Assembly: GCA_002478145.1 (NCBI GenBank)
Contig: DLMI01000088.1
Coordinates: 114,166 to 123,236, forward strand
DNA: 9,071 bases
Reading direction: 5' to 3'
Origin: Acidobacteria bacterium UBA7540
GTDB lineage: Bacteria > Acidobacteriota > Terriglobia > UBA7540
Part shown: piece by piece, positions 1 to 7,579 of the stretch
Layout of the letters: every line of letters starts with the position of its first letter
Position numbering within the stretch: the stretch's first letter is position 1
Translations under genes and position numbers: made by a program
Notes under the pieces: generated by a model
Database searches by the model: none
Seen by the model: only the letters and a program-made list of their open reading frames with translations
What the model was told of the DNA's origin: nothing

Positions 1-187
1 CGGACTGTGCGGGGCGCGAGACGAACAGAGGGGACAGCCCTTTCGCGGCGGGGTTAAAACCCCGCCCTTCCGGTCGCCCGACTCAAAACGGCAGAGCGCG
101 GCGAGAAATCCGGGTCAGCCCAGGCGCATAAAGGGCACGCGATAGTGGCTAATGACGAACTAGGTTAGAATAGTCTGAGGGACCGAT
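1..187. other. Non-coding leader upstream of nadA
   Basis: No convincing coding region is visible here. The stretch holds a perfect GC hairpin (separate entry) and ends in the nadA translation start region. A weak AT-richer patch at 159-171 contains TAGAAT (166-171), which could be a -10 element, but no good -35 is seen 16-18 bases upstream. The gene to the left, if any, lies outside the window. Confidence 0.6.
47..66. repeat. GC-rich palindrome, REP-like or terminator
   Basis: GGCGGGGTT, AA, AACCCCGCC form a perfect stem of up to 9 bp (or 8 bp with a TAAA loop). There is no T-run on either side, so a classical intrinsic terminator is not well supported. It is in the same style as the other intergenic palindromes of this window, but it lacks a GTAG head directly next to the stem. 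Its role is not known. Confidence 0.5.
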
Positions 188-1279
188 ATGGCGACGGCAG
201 TCTTCAATACGCTACCGGAGTTGTACGTGGCGCTTCCCGAGCCGGAGCTCGAGGAGCGCATCGCCGGCGCGAAAGCCGAGTTGGGATCGCGCCTGGTCAT
301 CTTGGGGCATCACTACCAGCGCGATGAGGTGGTGAAGTTTGCAGATTTCCGAGGCGATTCTCTAAAGCTCTCGCAATGGGCGGCCCGCCGGCCGGAAGCG
401 AAGTACATCGTCTTTTGCGGCGTACACTTCATGGCCGAGAGTGCGGATATATTGAGCGCCGACCATCAAATCGTAATCCTTCCCGACTTGAACGCGGGCT
501 GTTCGATGGCGGACATGGCTGACCTCGAGCAGGTGGAAAGCTGTTGGGAGGAACTGAACCGGGTGACCGGCGCAAAGATCGTTCCCGTTACTTACATCAA
601 CTCTACTGCTGCCATCAAAGCTTTTGTGGGCCGAAACGGCGGCGCGGTGTGTACGTCTTCCAACTGCAGAACGCTGATGGAGTGGGCTTTGGCGCGTGGC
701 GAGAAGGCTTTGTTTCTGCCGGATGAGCACCTGGGCCGCAACACCGGCTACCGCATGGGCATCCCACTGGATCAAATGGCGGTGTGGAACCCATGGAAGG
801 ATGCGGGCGGGCTTTCCGAGGGGGATATGCGGAAGGCGCGCATCTTCTTGTGGAAGGGACACTGTTCCGTCCACCTGCGATTCTTGCCCCAACACGTCGA
901 GCGGGCGCGCCAAGCCCATCCTGGCATCCGGGTCATTGCTCACCCGGAGTGCTCCTGGGAAGTCTGCCAGTTGGCGGACGAAGTGGGTTCGACCGAATAC
1001 ATCGTCAAGCGAGTTGTGGAATCGCCGCCGGGAAGCCAATGGGCAGTAGGCACAGAAATACACCTGGTGAACCGGCTGGCGGCGGAGCATCCGGACCGCC
1101 GGATTATCTCTCTCGACGACTGCGTGTGCATGTGCAGCACCATGTATCGAATTTCGCCGCAGCACCTTTGCTGGACGCTGGAAAGCCTGGTGGATGGACA
1201 GGTTGTGAACCAGGTTACGGTGGACTCGGAAACTAAACGCTGGGCGCGTGTGGCGCTTGACCGCATGTTGGAAATCTGA
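188..1279 (+). CDS. nadA: Quinolinate synthase NadA
   Basis: NadA condenses iminoaspartate (made by NadB) with dihydroxyacetone phosphate to give quinolinate, the first dedicated precursor of NAD, in the cytoplasm and with a [4Fe-4S] cluster. The 363-residue length matches the longer Bacillus-like form of the family. Visible family signatures are GHHYQRDEV (40-48), the LPDLNAGCSMADMA block (98-111), TSSNC (156-160), LPDEHLGRNTG (177-187), GHCSVH (224-229), AHPEC (251-255), GSTEY (267-271) and CVCMC (312-316). From the known ligands of the Bacillus subtilis enzyme (C110, C230, C320), the cluster ligands here should be C105, C226 and C316. The ATG at 188 is preceded by a weak purine-rich GAGGGA. 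No nadB or nadC lies in the window. An inverted heptamer repeat starts six bases after the stop codon. Identity is secure. Confidence 0.97.
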   Translation: MATAVFNTLPELYVALPEPELEERIAGAKAELGSRLVILGHHYQRDEVVKFADFRGDSLKLSQWAARRPEAKYIVFCGVHFMAESADILSADHQIVILPDLNAGCSMADMADLEQVESCWEELNRVTGAKIVPVTYINSTAAIKAFVGRNGGAVCTSSNCRTLMEWALARGEKALFLPDEHLGRNTGYRMGIPLDQMAVWNPWKDAGGLSEGDMRKARIFLWKGHCSVHLRFLPQHVERARQAHPGIRVIAHPECSWEVCQLADEVGSTEYIVKRVVESPPGSQWAVGTEIHLVNRLAAEHPDRRIISLDDCVCMCSTMYRISPQHLCWTLESLVDGQVVNQVTVDSETKRWARVALDRMLEI

Positions 1280-1284
1280 AGAGC

Positions 1285-1417
1285 AGTCGAGAAGTCGAGA
1301 GTCGAGAAGTCGAGAGTTAAAACCCAAAGGGCAGCCGACAGCCAACAGGTGACGGTCAAAACGCAGAGAGCGGGTAACTGTAGACTCTCAACTTCTCGAC
1401 TCTCGACTCTCGACTTT
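1285..1417. repeat. Large inverted repeat built of GTCGAGA heptamer-like units
   Basis: The left arm (1285-1318) is two tandem copies of the 15-mer AGTCGAGAAGTCGAG (1285-1299, 1300-1314) plus AGTT. The right arm (about 1384-1417) is its reverse complement, apart from one substitution and one missing base. The arms could pair as a stem of about 33 bp over a loop of about 65 bases. The loop also has a seven-base period: CAGCCGA (1332-1338), CAGCCAA (1339-1345), CAGGTGA (1346-1352), CGGTCAA (1353-1359). It fills the gap between nadA and the DUF2203 gene and ends six bases before the latter's ATG. A dispersed intergenic repeat family is the likely explanation, similar in spirit to the heptamer STRR repeats of cyanobacteria. 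Confidence 0.75.
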
Positions 1418-1423
1418 ACTTCC

Positions 1424-1873
1424 ATGGCTGAAAAGTATTTCAACCGCCACGAAGCCGAAGAGCTTTTGCCCGTAATCGGGCAGTTTCTCGAGGAGGCTCG
1501 CCAGCAGAAGCGCACCCTGGACAGCATTGCAGCGGAAATCTCCAACGCCGCGCTGCGCATTATGATGCTGGGTGGTTCGCTTCCGCCTCTCACGGAGCTC
1601 AACCACAAGAAGGCCCAGCGCGATAAGGTCGCCGAGCAATTGGCCGGGACGATCGACGAGATTCAACGCACCGGGTGCCTGGTCAAGGACCTGGAGACGG
1701 GGTTGGTGGACTTTCCAAGCCTGCGGGGAGGGGAAGAGGTTTATCTCTGCTGGAAGCTCGGTGAAGCGCGCATCGGATATTGGCACGGCATCGAGGAAGG
1801 CTTTGCGGGACGCAAACCTTTGGATGATTCCCGACCTGAGGACGAACCGCCCAAGTCCTCGCGCCTGCAATGA
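1424..1873 (+). CDS. DUF2203 family protein
   Basis: This 149-residue soluble protein has the features of DUF2203 (PF09969), a bacterial family of unknown function. It opens with a short strand and helix (KYFNRHEAEELLPVIGQFL), followed by a long charged helical or coiled-coil middle that includes LNHKKAQRDKVAEQLAGTIDE. The C-terminal half carries the family hallmarks: a CLVKDLETGLVDFPSLRGGE-like segment, then VYLCWKLGE and IGYWHGIEEGFAGRKPL. No signal peptide or membrane segment is seen. The frame is open further upstream to a GTG at 1349, but those 25 residues are encoded by the heptamer inverted repeat and do not look like the family, so the ATG at 1424 is preferred. No Shine-Dalgarno sequence precedes it, because the right arm of the repeat occupies that position. 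The family call is good; the function is unknown. Confidence 0.85.
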   Translation: MAEKYFNRHEAEELLPVIGQFLEEARQQKRTLDSIAAEISNAALRIMMLGGSLPPLTELNHKKAQRDKVAEQLAGTIDEIQRTGCLVKDLETGLVDFPSLRGGEEVYLCWKLGEARIGYWHGIEEGFAGRKPLDDSRPEDEPPKSSRLQ

Positions 1874-1922
1874 CTGCGTCCCCTGCGGTTCACCAGAGTG
1901 CGAGATGGTAGGTCAGTTTGAT

Positions 1923-1948
1923 GTAGAGGCGGCTTTACGCCGCCACGT
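1923..1948 (+). repeat. REP-like palindrome with GTAG head (copy 1)
   Basis: GTAG (1923-1926) is followed by the hairpin GGCGGC (1928-1933), TTTAC, GCCGCC (1939-1944) and the tail ACGT. This is the layout of bacterial REP sequences served by RAYT (TnpA-REP) transposases, whose units carry a GTAG-type tetranucleotide beside an imperfect hairpin. Two related copies lie at 6832-6858 and 6875-6901. It sits in the short gap between the DUF2203 gene and the yyaL-like gene. Confidence 0.6.
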
Positions 1949-1986
1949 GGCGAGGTAAACTCGGCGCTACAACATCAAGGAGTTTC

Positions 1987-4095
1987 ATGAACTTTGACGA
2001 GCCCACCAACGAGTTGGCGCAAGCCGCGAGCGCCTATCTGCGCAGCGCTGCGCACCAACCGGTCAACTGGCGAGAGTGGGGAGATCGAGCCTTTGCGCAG
2101 GCTCGCGAACAGGACAAACCCATCCTTCTGGACATCGGGGCGGTCTGGTGTCACTGGTGTCACGTGATGGACCGGGAGAGCTATGAGAACCCGGAAGTCG
2201 CCCGCCTGATTAATGAGCACTACGTGGCGGTGAAGGTGGACCGCGACGAGCGGCCGGACATCGACTCGAGGTACCAGACTGCCGTGAGCGCCCTGAGCGG
2301 TCAAGGTGGGTGGCCGCTGACGGCGTTCCTCACGCCCCAAGGCAAACCGTTTTACGGCGGCACGTATTTCCCGCCTGAGGACCAATACGGCCGGCCGGGG
2401 ATGAGGCGCGTGCTGGAAGCCGTGGCGCTTAGTTTCAAATCCCAGCGGGCCCAGGTCTTGGAGAGCGCGCAGAAGATCTCTGAGGCGCTGGCCGGGGTGG
2501 ACCGCCTCGAGGGGGGAGATAAGAAGACGGAAGAGGAAATCCTCAAAGCCCTGCTCGAGAACATTGGAGGAATGTACGACGCACAGTTCGGTGGGTTCGG
2601 CAACGCCCCGAAGTTCCCTCAACCCAGCAGCCTCGACCTGATGCTGGAGGCGTATCTCGAAATTCGCCAAGCCTGGTTACTGACCGCGGTGACCAACACC
2701 CTCGAGCATATGGGCCGCGGAGGCGTTTACGACCAACTGGGGGGCGGTTTTCATCGCTATGCGGTGGACGAGCGCTGGATGGTGCCTCATTTCGAGAAGA
2801 TGGCTTATGACAACGCGGGCTTGCTTCTCAACTACCTGCGCGCCTATCAGGTAACGGGGAATGGCTTCTTCCGGGATATCGCGGTGGGCATACTTTCCTT
2901 TGTTGAGAACGTTCTCTCCGACCCGCAGGGCGGATTCTACGCCAGCCAGGACGCGGACTACAGCCTGGAAGATGATGGCGATTACTTCACCTGGACTTTG
3001 GAGGAGACCAAGGCGGTTCTCGGCGACCTCGAGGCGCACGTGGTATCACTCTATTACCACATCGAGCCACAAGGTGAGATGCAGCACAACCCGGCCAAGA
3101 ACGTCCTGTTCGTCGACCAACCCCTCGAGGCCATTGCGGCCCGCGTGGGATTGACGCCCGAGGAGGTCGGCGAGGTTCTGGCCAGGGCCAAGGCCAAGCT
3201 GCTGGAAGCGCGCGCCAAGCGGCCGACGCCTTTTGTGGACAAGACGATTTACGCCGGTTGGAACGGGATGATGATTTCCTCCCTGATTGAGGCGTTCAAG
3301 GTCCTGGGCATGGCGGAGGCGCGCGATAGGGCCCTTGCGACTCTCGACCTCCTTCTCGCCAAGGCCTACGATCCCGAAAGAGGGATGTACCACAGCCTCG
3401 TGAACGGACAGCCTCGCGTCGATGGGCTGCTGGACGACCAGGTGTTCATGATCGCGGCACTCTTGGACAGTTATGAAGTTTCGGGCGCTCGCGTGTACTT
3501 TGACCGCGCCCTGGAGTTGATGCAAATTACTTTGCGCCGCTTTTGGGACGACAACACCGGCGGTTTCTTTGATACCGCGCGCGACCTGAATGACCGGCTG
3601 GGTAACCTGACGATGGCTCGGAAGCCATTCCAGGATTCACCGACCCCTGCGGGCAATTCTGTGGCGATCATCGTTCTCGACCGCCTCGCCAGCCTCGCTG
3701 CCCGTCCGGATTTCCGCGAAAAGGCGGAAGAAACTCTGGCTCTGTTTGCGTCAAAAGCCGTCGAGTGCGGCCTCTTTGCATCCACTTATGGGCTGGCCCT
3801 GCTTAACCACTTGCAGCCTCCTGTGGAAGTGGTGGTCGTCGGCGAGAGCGAGGATGGGCGGACTGCCAAACTCTTAACCACCGCATATCAGACGCCGCGC
3901 GCGGGCAAGCGTGTACTGGCGTTTGCCCCAGGAGTGATAAAGAATGGCGAGCTTCCTCCAGGACTCGCCGCTACGTTGCCCAATTTGCCGCTTGCGGGCA
4001 CGCCTTTGGCGCTGGTTTGCATTGGGTCTTCGTGCCAACCGCCGGTCAACACGCCGGAAGAGCTTAAGGAAGTCCTTGCGGGGAAGGTCGAGTAG
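1987..4095 (+). CDS. YyaL/SSP411-like thioredoxin-domain protein (DUF255)
   Basis: This 702-residue protein belongs to the widely conserved family of Bacillus YyaL and mammalian SPATA20/SSP411. Residues about 5-165 form the thioredoxin-like DUF255 domain: the entry motif QPVNWREWGDRAF, the redox motif CHWC (C55, C58), VDRDERPDID (84-93), GGWP (107-110) and GGTYFPPEDQYGRPG. The rest resembles the alpha/alpha-barrel of the AGE/glycosidase-like superfamily, with GGVYDQLGGGFHRYAVDERW, PHFEKMAYDNA, ASQDADYSLEDDG and FVDKTIYAGWNGMMISSL. The length is normal for the family and no signal peptide is seen, so it is probably cytoplasmic. The ATG at 1987 follows AAGGAG (1977-1982) with four bases between. 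The biochemical role is not established; a link of a redox site to sugar chemistry is inference. Family assignment is very likely. Confidence 0.93.
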   Translation: MNFDEPTNELAQAASAYLRSAAHQPVNWREWGDRAFAQAREQDKPILLDIGAVWCHWCHVMDRESYENPEVARLINEHYVAVKVDRDERPDIDSRYQTAVSALSGQGGWPLTAFLTPQGKPFYGGTYFPPEDQYGRPGMRRVLEAVALSFKSQRAQVLESAQKISEALAGVDRLEGGDKKTEEEILKALLENIGGMYDAQFGGFGNAPKFPQPSSLDLMLEAYLEIRQAWLLTAVTNTLEHMGRGGVYDQLGGGFHRYAVDERWMVPHFEKMAYDNAGLLLNYLRAYQVTGNGFFRDIAVGILSFVENVLSDPQGGFYASQDADYSLEDDGDYFTWTLEETKAVLGDLEAHVVSLYYHIEPQGEMQHNPAKNVLFVDQPLEAIAARVGLTPEEVGEVLARAKAKLLEARAKRPTPFVDKTIYAGWNGMMISSLIEAFKVLGMAEARDRALATLDLLLAKAYDPERGMYHSLVNGQPRVDGLLDDQVFMIAALLDSYEVSGARVYFDRALELMQITLRRFWDDNTGGFFDTARDLNDRLGNLTMARKPFQDSPTPAGNSVAIIVLDRLASLAARPDFREKAEETLALFASKAVECGLFASTYGLALLNHLQPPVEVVVVGESEDGRTAKLLTTAYQTPRAGKRVLAFAPGVIKNGELPPGLAATLPNLPLAGTPLALVCIGSSCQPPVNTPEELKEVLAGKVE

Positions 4096-4138
4096 CGCCT
4101 GCTGAGCATGGATATGAATCGGCGGAATCTCGAAAGGA

Positions 4139-5978
<1,840 letters not shown>

Positions 5979-6038
5979 GGTTAGGCTCGGACGAGTGGGT
6001 GCTGCGACGGTGTCAAATGTTAATCATGGGCTGGTCGG

Positions 6039-6236
6039 ATGAAGTTCAGTGAGCTGCTGCGTTTGCTGGAGGGCGAGGGATTCAGGTTGGTGAAGGAGAA
6101 AGGTTCCGTTCGCTATTATTTAAAGCCCGGCGTCGAACGCTTAATCCGGGTTGACTACCATGGTTCGAAAGAGGTGCCAACCGGGACCTGTCAGGCTATA
6201 CTCAAGGCAGCAGGTATCAGAAGGGGTGAGCACTGA
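6039..6236 (+). CDS. hicA: HicA-like toxin of a HicAB system, variant active site
   Basis: The 65-residue product fits the HicA/YcfA-like small dsRBD-fold family. HicA toxins cleave mRNA and are held inactive by HicB. Visible features are the N-terminal helix KFSELLRLLEGEGF, the turn VKEKGS (18-23), a beta hairpin RYYLKPGVERLIRVDYHG and the C-terminal EVPTGTCQAILKAAGI (45-60), which is the common HicA ending. The catalytic histidine that normally follows the GS turn (GSH or GSNH) is absent: position 24 is Val. The gene overlaps the downstream hicB-like gene by one base (TGATG), so the two are almost certainly co-translated. It lies 60 bases after thiC without an obvious terminator or strong Shine-Dalgarno sequence. 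Family membership is likely; toxic activity is uncertain. Confidence 0.82.
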   Translation: MKFSELLRLLEGEGFRLVKEKGSVRYYLKPGVERLIRVDYHGSKEVPTGTCQAILKAAGIRRGEH

Positions 6237-6478
6237 TGATCGATATGAAATACTCACTAGTCATCGAAGCAACGGAAGATCCCAACTTCTTCGGTTTCTA
6301 TTCTCCCGACTTGGAAGGTTTTACTGGCGTCGGCAACTCCATCGAAGATTGTCTTTACAAAGCGAAGTGGGGCATGGAGGAACACGTCGCATTGCTTCGC
6401 GAACACGGTATGACCGTCCCGGCCCCTGCGAGTGAACCAAAGGTTACGATTCAAAACGCCAAACCCGTTCCAGCTTAG
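6236..6478 (+). CDS. hicB: HicB-like antitoxin, short form
   Basis: The 80-residue product matches the HicB-like antitoxin domain (partial RNase H fold), which binds and blocks HicA. The N-terminal strand MKYSLVIEA (4-12), the FFGFYSPDLEGFTGVGNSIEDCL core and the helix YKAKWGMEEHVALLREHG with a following PxP are typical. After about residue 60 only a short, probably flexible tail remains. There is no ribbon-helix-helix or helix-turn-helix domain, so autoregulation by DNA binding is not evident. The first ATG overlaps the hicA stop (TGATG) and is preceded by AAGGGGTGAG in the end of hicA; a second ATG at 6245 is also possible. Confidence 0.82.
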   Translation: MIDMKYSLVIEATEDPNFFGFYSPDLEGFTGVGNSIEDCLYKAKWGMEEHVALLREHGMTVPAPASEPKVTIQNAKPVPA

Positions 6479-6626
6479 GATCGGACCGGCAATTACCCGG
6501 CGGCGGGCTCCGTTTCCATTTGCCGCACGTGTCTCGCTTTTTTGGAGTGTTCCGCGCCAGCGACATGATGTTCCCGTGTGTTTTCAGTGGGTTAGAAGAA
6601 TGTTGAGGGGATGGGGGCGAGCGCAT

Positions 6627-6649
6627 GAGTGTGGCATTATGGCACACTC
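6627..6649. promoter_or_regulatory. Imperfect 23-bp dyad, possible operator or decayed repeat
   Basis: GAGTGTGGCAT (6627-6637) and ATGGCACACTC (6639-6649) are inverted around a single T, with 10 of 11 positions complementary. The size and symmetry fit a dimeric regulator site, but no promoter or gene start adjoins it, so a small mobile palindrome is equally possible. Confidence 0.35.
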
Positions 6650-6720
6650 CGCGGTTTGCTGGCCTATTTGTACGCTACATACATAGCCCAGCGAAGTCAA
6701 GCGCAAAAGACAACTGCGGA

Positions 6721-6757
6721 GGTTCTTCGCCCCGACAAGTCGGGGCTCAGAATGACA
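6721..6757. repeat. Palindromic repeat with TTCTTCG ... CAGAATGAC flanks
   Basis: GCCCCGAC (6729-6736), AA, GTCGGGGC (6739-6746) form a perfect 8-bp stem. The flanks TTCTTC (left) and TCAGAATGAC (right) resemble a dispersed intergenic repeat style that I recall from Acidobacteria and other soil bacteria. The stem is not followed by a T-run on either strand, so it is not a convincing terminator. Confidence 0.5.
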
Positions 6758-6782
6758 GGCGTGCAGGGATTCTCCGGCCCCC

Positions 6783-6816
6783 AAAAAACGCGCGCCTCAG
6801 AAGTGGCATAGGCGCG
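6783..6816 (-). terminator. Possible Rho-independent terminator of the dsbA-like/spy-like operon
   Basis: Read on the - strand, a 7-bp GC stem (6816-6810 with 6797-6791) encloses a 12-base loop and is followed, after two bases, by six T residues (6788-6783). It lies downstream of the spy-like stop codon at 6941, past the REP pair. The distance of about 125 bases from the stop is rather long. Confidence 0.45.
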
Positions 6817-6831
6817 GCTCTTTCTTCATCC

Positions 6832-6858
6832 GTAGCGGCCGGCTTTAGCCGGGCACCT
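6832..6858 (+). repeat. REP-like palindrome with GTAG head (copy 2)
   Basis: GTAG (6832-6835) is followed by the hairpin CCGGC (6839-6843), TTTA, GCCGG (6848-6852) and the tail CACCT. Head, loop and tail match the copy at 1923-1948 in order and spacing, while the stem bases differ, as expected for a REP family. Confidence 0.6.
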
Positions 6859-6874
6859 GCTGCGCTATAGTGCG

Positions 6875-6901
6875 ACGTGCCGCGCTGAAGCGCGCCTCTA
6901 C
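6875..6901 (-). repeat. REP-like palindrome with GTAG head (copy 3, inverted)
   Basis: On the - strand this reads GTAGAGG, then a CGCGC/GCGCG hairpin, then CACGT, closely matching copy 1 (GTAGAGGCGGC ... CACGT). It faces copy 2 across 16 bases, giving a head-out inverted pair like the BIME arrangement of enterobacterial REPs. It lies about 40 bases beyond the stop of the spy-like gene. Confidence 0.6.
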
Positions 6902-6940
6902 GAAAAACCGATAGGATGTCGCGCCCTGTTTTGTTGAGCT

Positions 6941-7516
6941 TTACTGGACCGGCGGCTCGCCGGGGTGAAGCGGGGCCTGGGCGGGCGCGCCGGGCCTCGG
7001 CAGTGGCTTGGCCGGCACGCCTCCCGGTTCGTCTCCCACCCTCCTGCCCTCATGCCGGTTCTCAAGGAGGGAGAATACTCGCCTTTGTTGTTCTGGGGAA
7101 AGGACAGCCTTGGCCGCGAGGATCGCCTCCACATTGTGTTTCATCATCTCCCGGCGAAGGTCCGAGATTTCCTGCACCTGTTTCAGAATTTCATCGCGGT
7201 CGGGTTTGTCGGCGCGCAGGGCTTCCCTTAGTTCGATGCTCCGCACTTCTATCTCGGCCCTGGTTTTCACATTAGCCTTCTCTGTTTCAACGACGATCTG
7301 GCGCAGGCGCTCAACCTGCGGGTCCGCCAGGCGCAAATAAAACCTGATCCGGTCGCTCTCAAGCAAAGCCAGCAACCTCTCAACGCCAAGGTGATTTCGG
7401 TGTTCGCGCAAACTGTTCCCCCACCTGCCCTGGTTGACCCCCCAGCCGATACTCCCCAGGCTGAGAAGTGATAGGGCCAGTACCGTCGAAGTAATGATGC
7501 CTTTCCTCTTGCCCAT
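6941..7516 (-). CDS. Spy/CpxP/metal-sensor-like periplasmic protein
   Basis: The 191-residue product has a basic start (MGKRKG) and one hydrophobic segment (about 8-26), so it is exported or anchored with its bulk outside the cytoplasm. Residues about 40-155 are almost wholly helical and charged. Two segments fit the LTxxQ-type repeats of the Spy/CpxP/ZraP/CnrX superfamily (Metal_resist): LADPQVERLRQI (63-74) and LSPEQQRRVFSLL (139-151). The long helix between them is the usual hairpin hook. The last 25 residues are Pro/Gly-rich. Family members act as periplasmic chaperones or metal and stress sensors; which applies here is not shown, and no His/Cys metal cluster stands out. The ATG at 7516 has GGGAGGG three bases upstream. 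The frame is open to 7552, but those residues lack a start signal. It follows the dsbA-like gene by 63 bases. Confidence 0.75.
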   Translation of the reverse strand: MGKRKGIITSTVLALSLLSLGSIGWGVNQGRWGNSLREHRNHLGVERLLALLESDRIRFYLRLADPQVERLRQIVVETEKANVKTRAEIEVRSIELREALRADKPDRDEILKQVQEISDLRREMMKHNVEAILAAKAVLSPEQQRRVFSLLENRHEGRRVGDEPGGVPAKPLPRPGAPAQAPLHPGEPPVQ

Positions 7517-7541
7517 ATTCCCTCCCTGTTTCCTCTTTCCC

Positions 7542-7576
7542 CCACCTGCCACCTACGACCTACCACCGACCTCCCC
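7542..7576. repeat. Tandem degenerate heptamers
   Basis: On the + strand the units are CCACCTG (7542-7548), CCACCTA (7549-7555), CGACCTA (7556-7562) and CCACCGA (7563-7569), with a weak fifth CCTCCCC. They fill about half of the 63-base gap between the dsbA-like stop and the spy-like start, just upstream of the latter's Shine-Dalgarno sequence. The same seven-base period occurs at 1285-1417, though the bases differ. Confidence 0.65.
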
Positions 7577-7579
7577 ATG

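Larger units (their letters stand above)
6479..6940. other. Intergenic region between hicB and the spy-like gene
   Basis: No gene is supported here. Open frames that cross it run through repeats and have no recognisable protein features. It contains an imperfect dyad (6627-6649), a palindromic dispersed-repeat-like unit (6721-6757), a possible terminator for the - strand operon (6783-6816) and a pair of inverted REP-like units (6832-6901). It separates convergent transcription from both sides. Confidence 0.65.

Noticed and set aside
362..1345. Long open frame (327 codons) on the - strand opposite nadA
   Set aside because: It lies antisense to a clear nadA, has no recognisable domain and runs into the heptamer repeat; it is a by-product of GC-rich codon use.
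1285..1417. CRISPR-like array
   Set aside because: Units are 7-15 bases long, directly adjacent and without unique spacers; the arms are inverted to each other and no cas gene is present.
1349..1423. Upstream GTG start for the DUF2203 gene
   Set aside because: The added 25 residues are encoded by the inverted repeat and do not match the family N-terminus.
6625..6870. 81-codon + strand open frame in the hicB-spy gap
   Set aside because: It starts in the dyad and runs through the palindromic repeats and the terminator-like hairpin; no protein features and no ribosome binding site.
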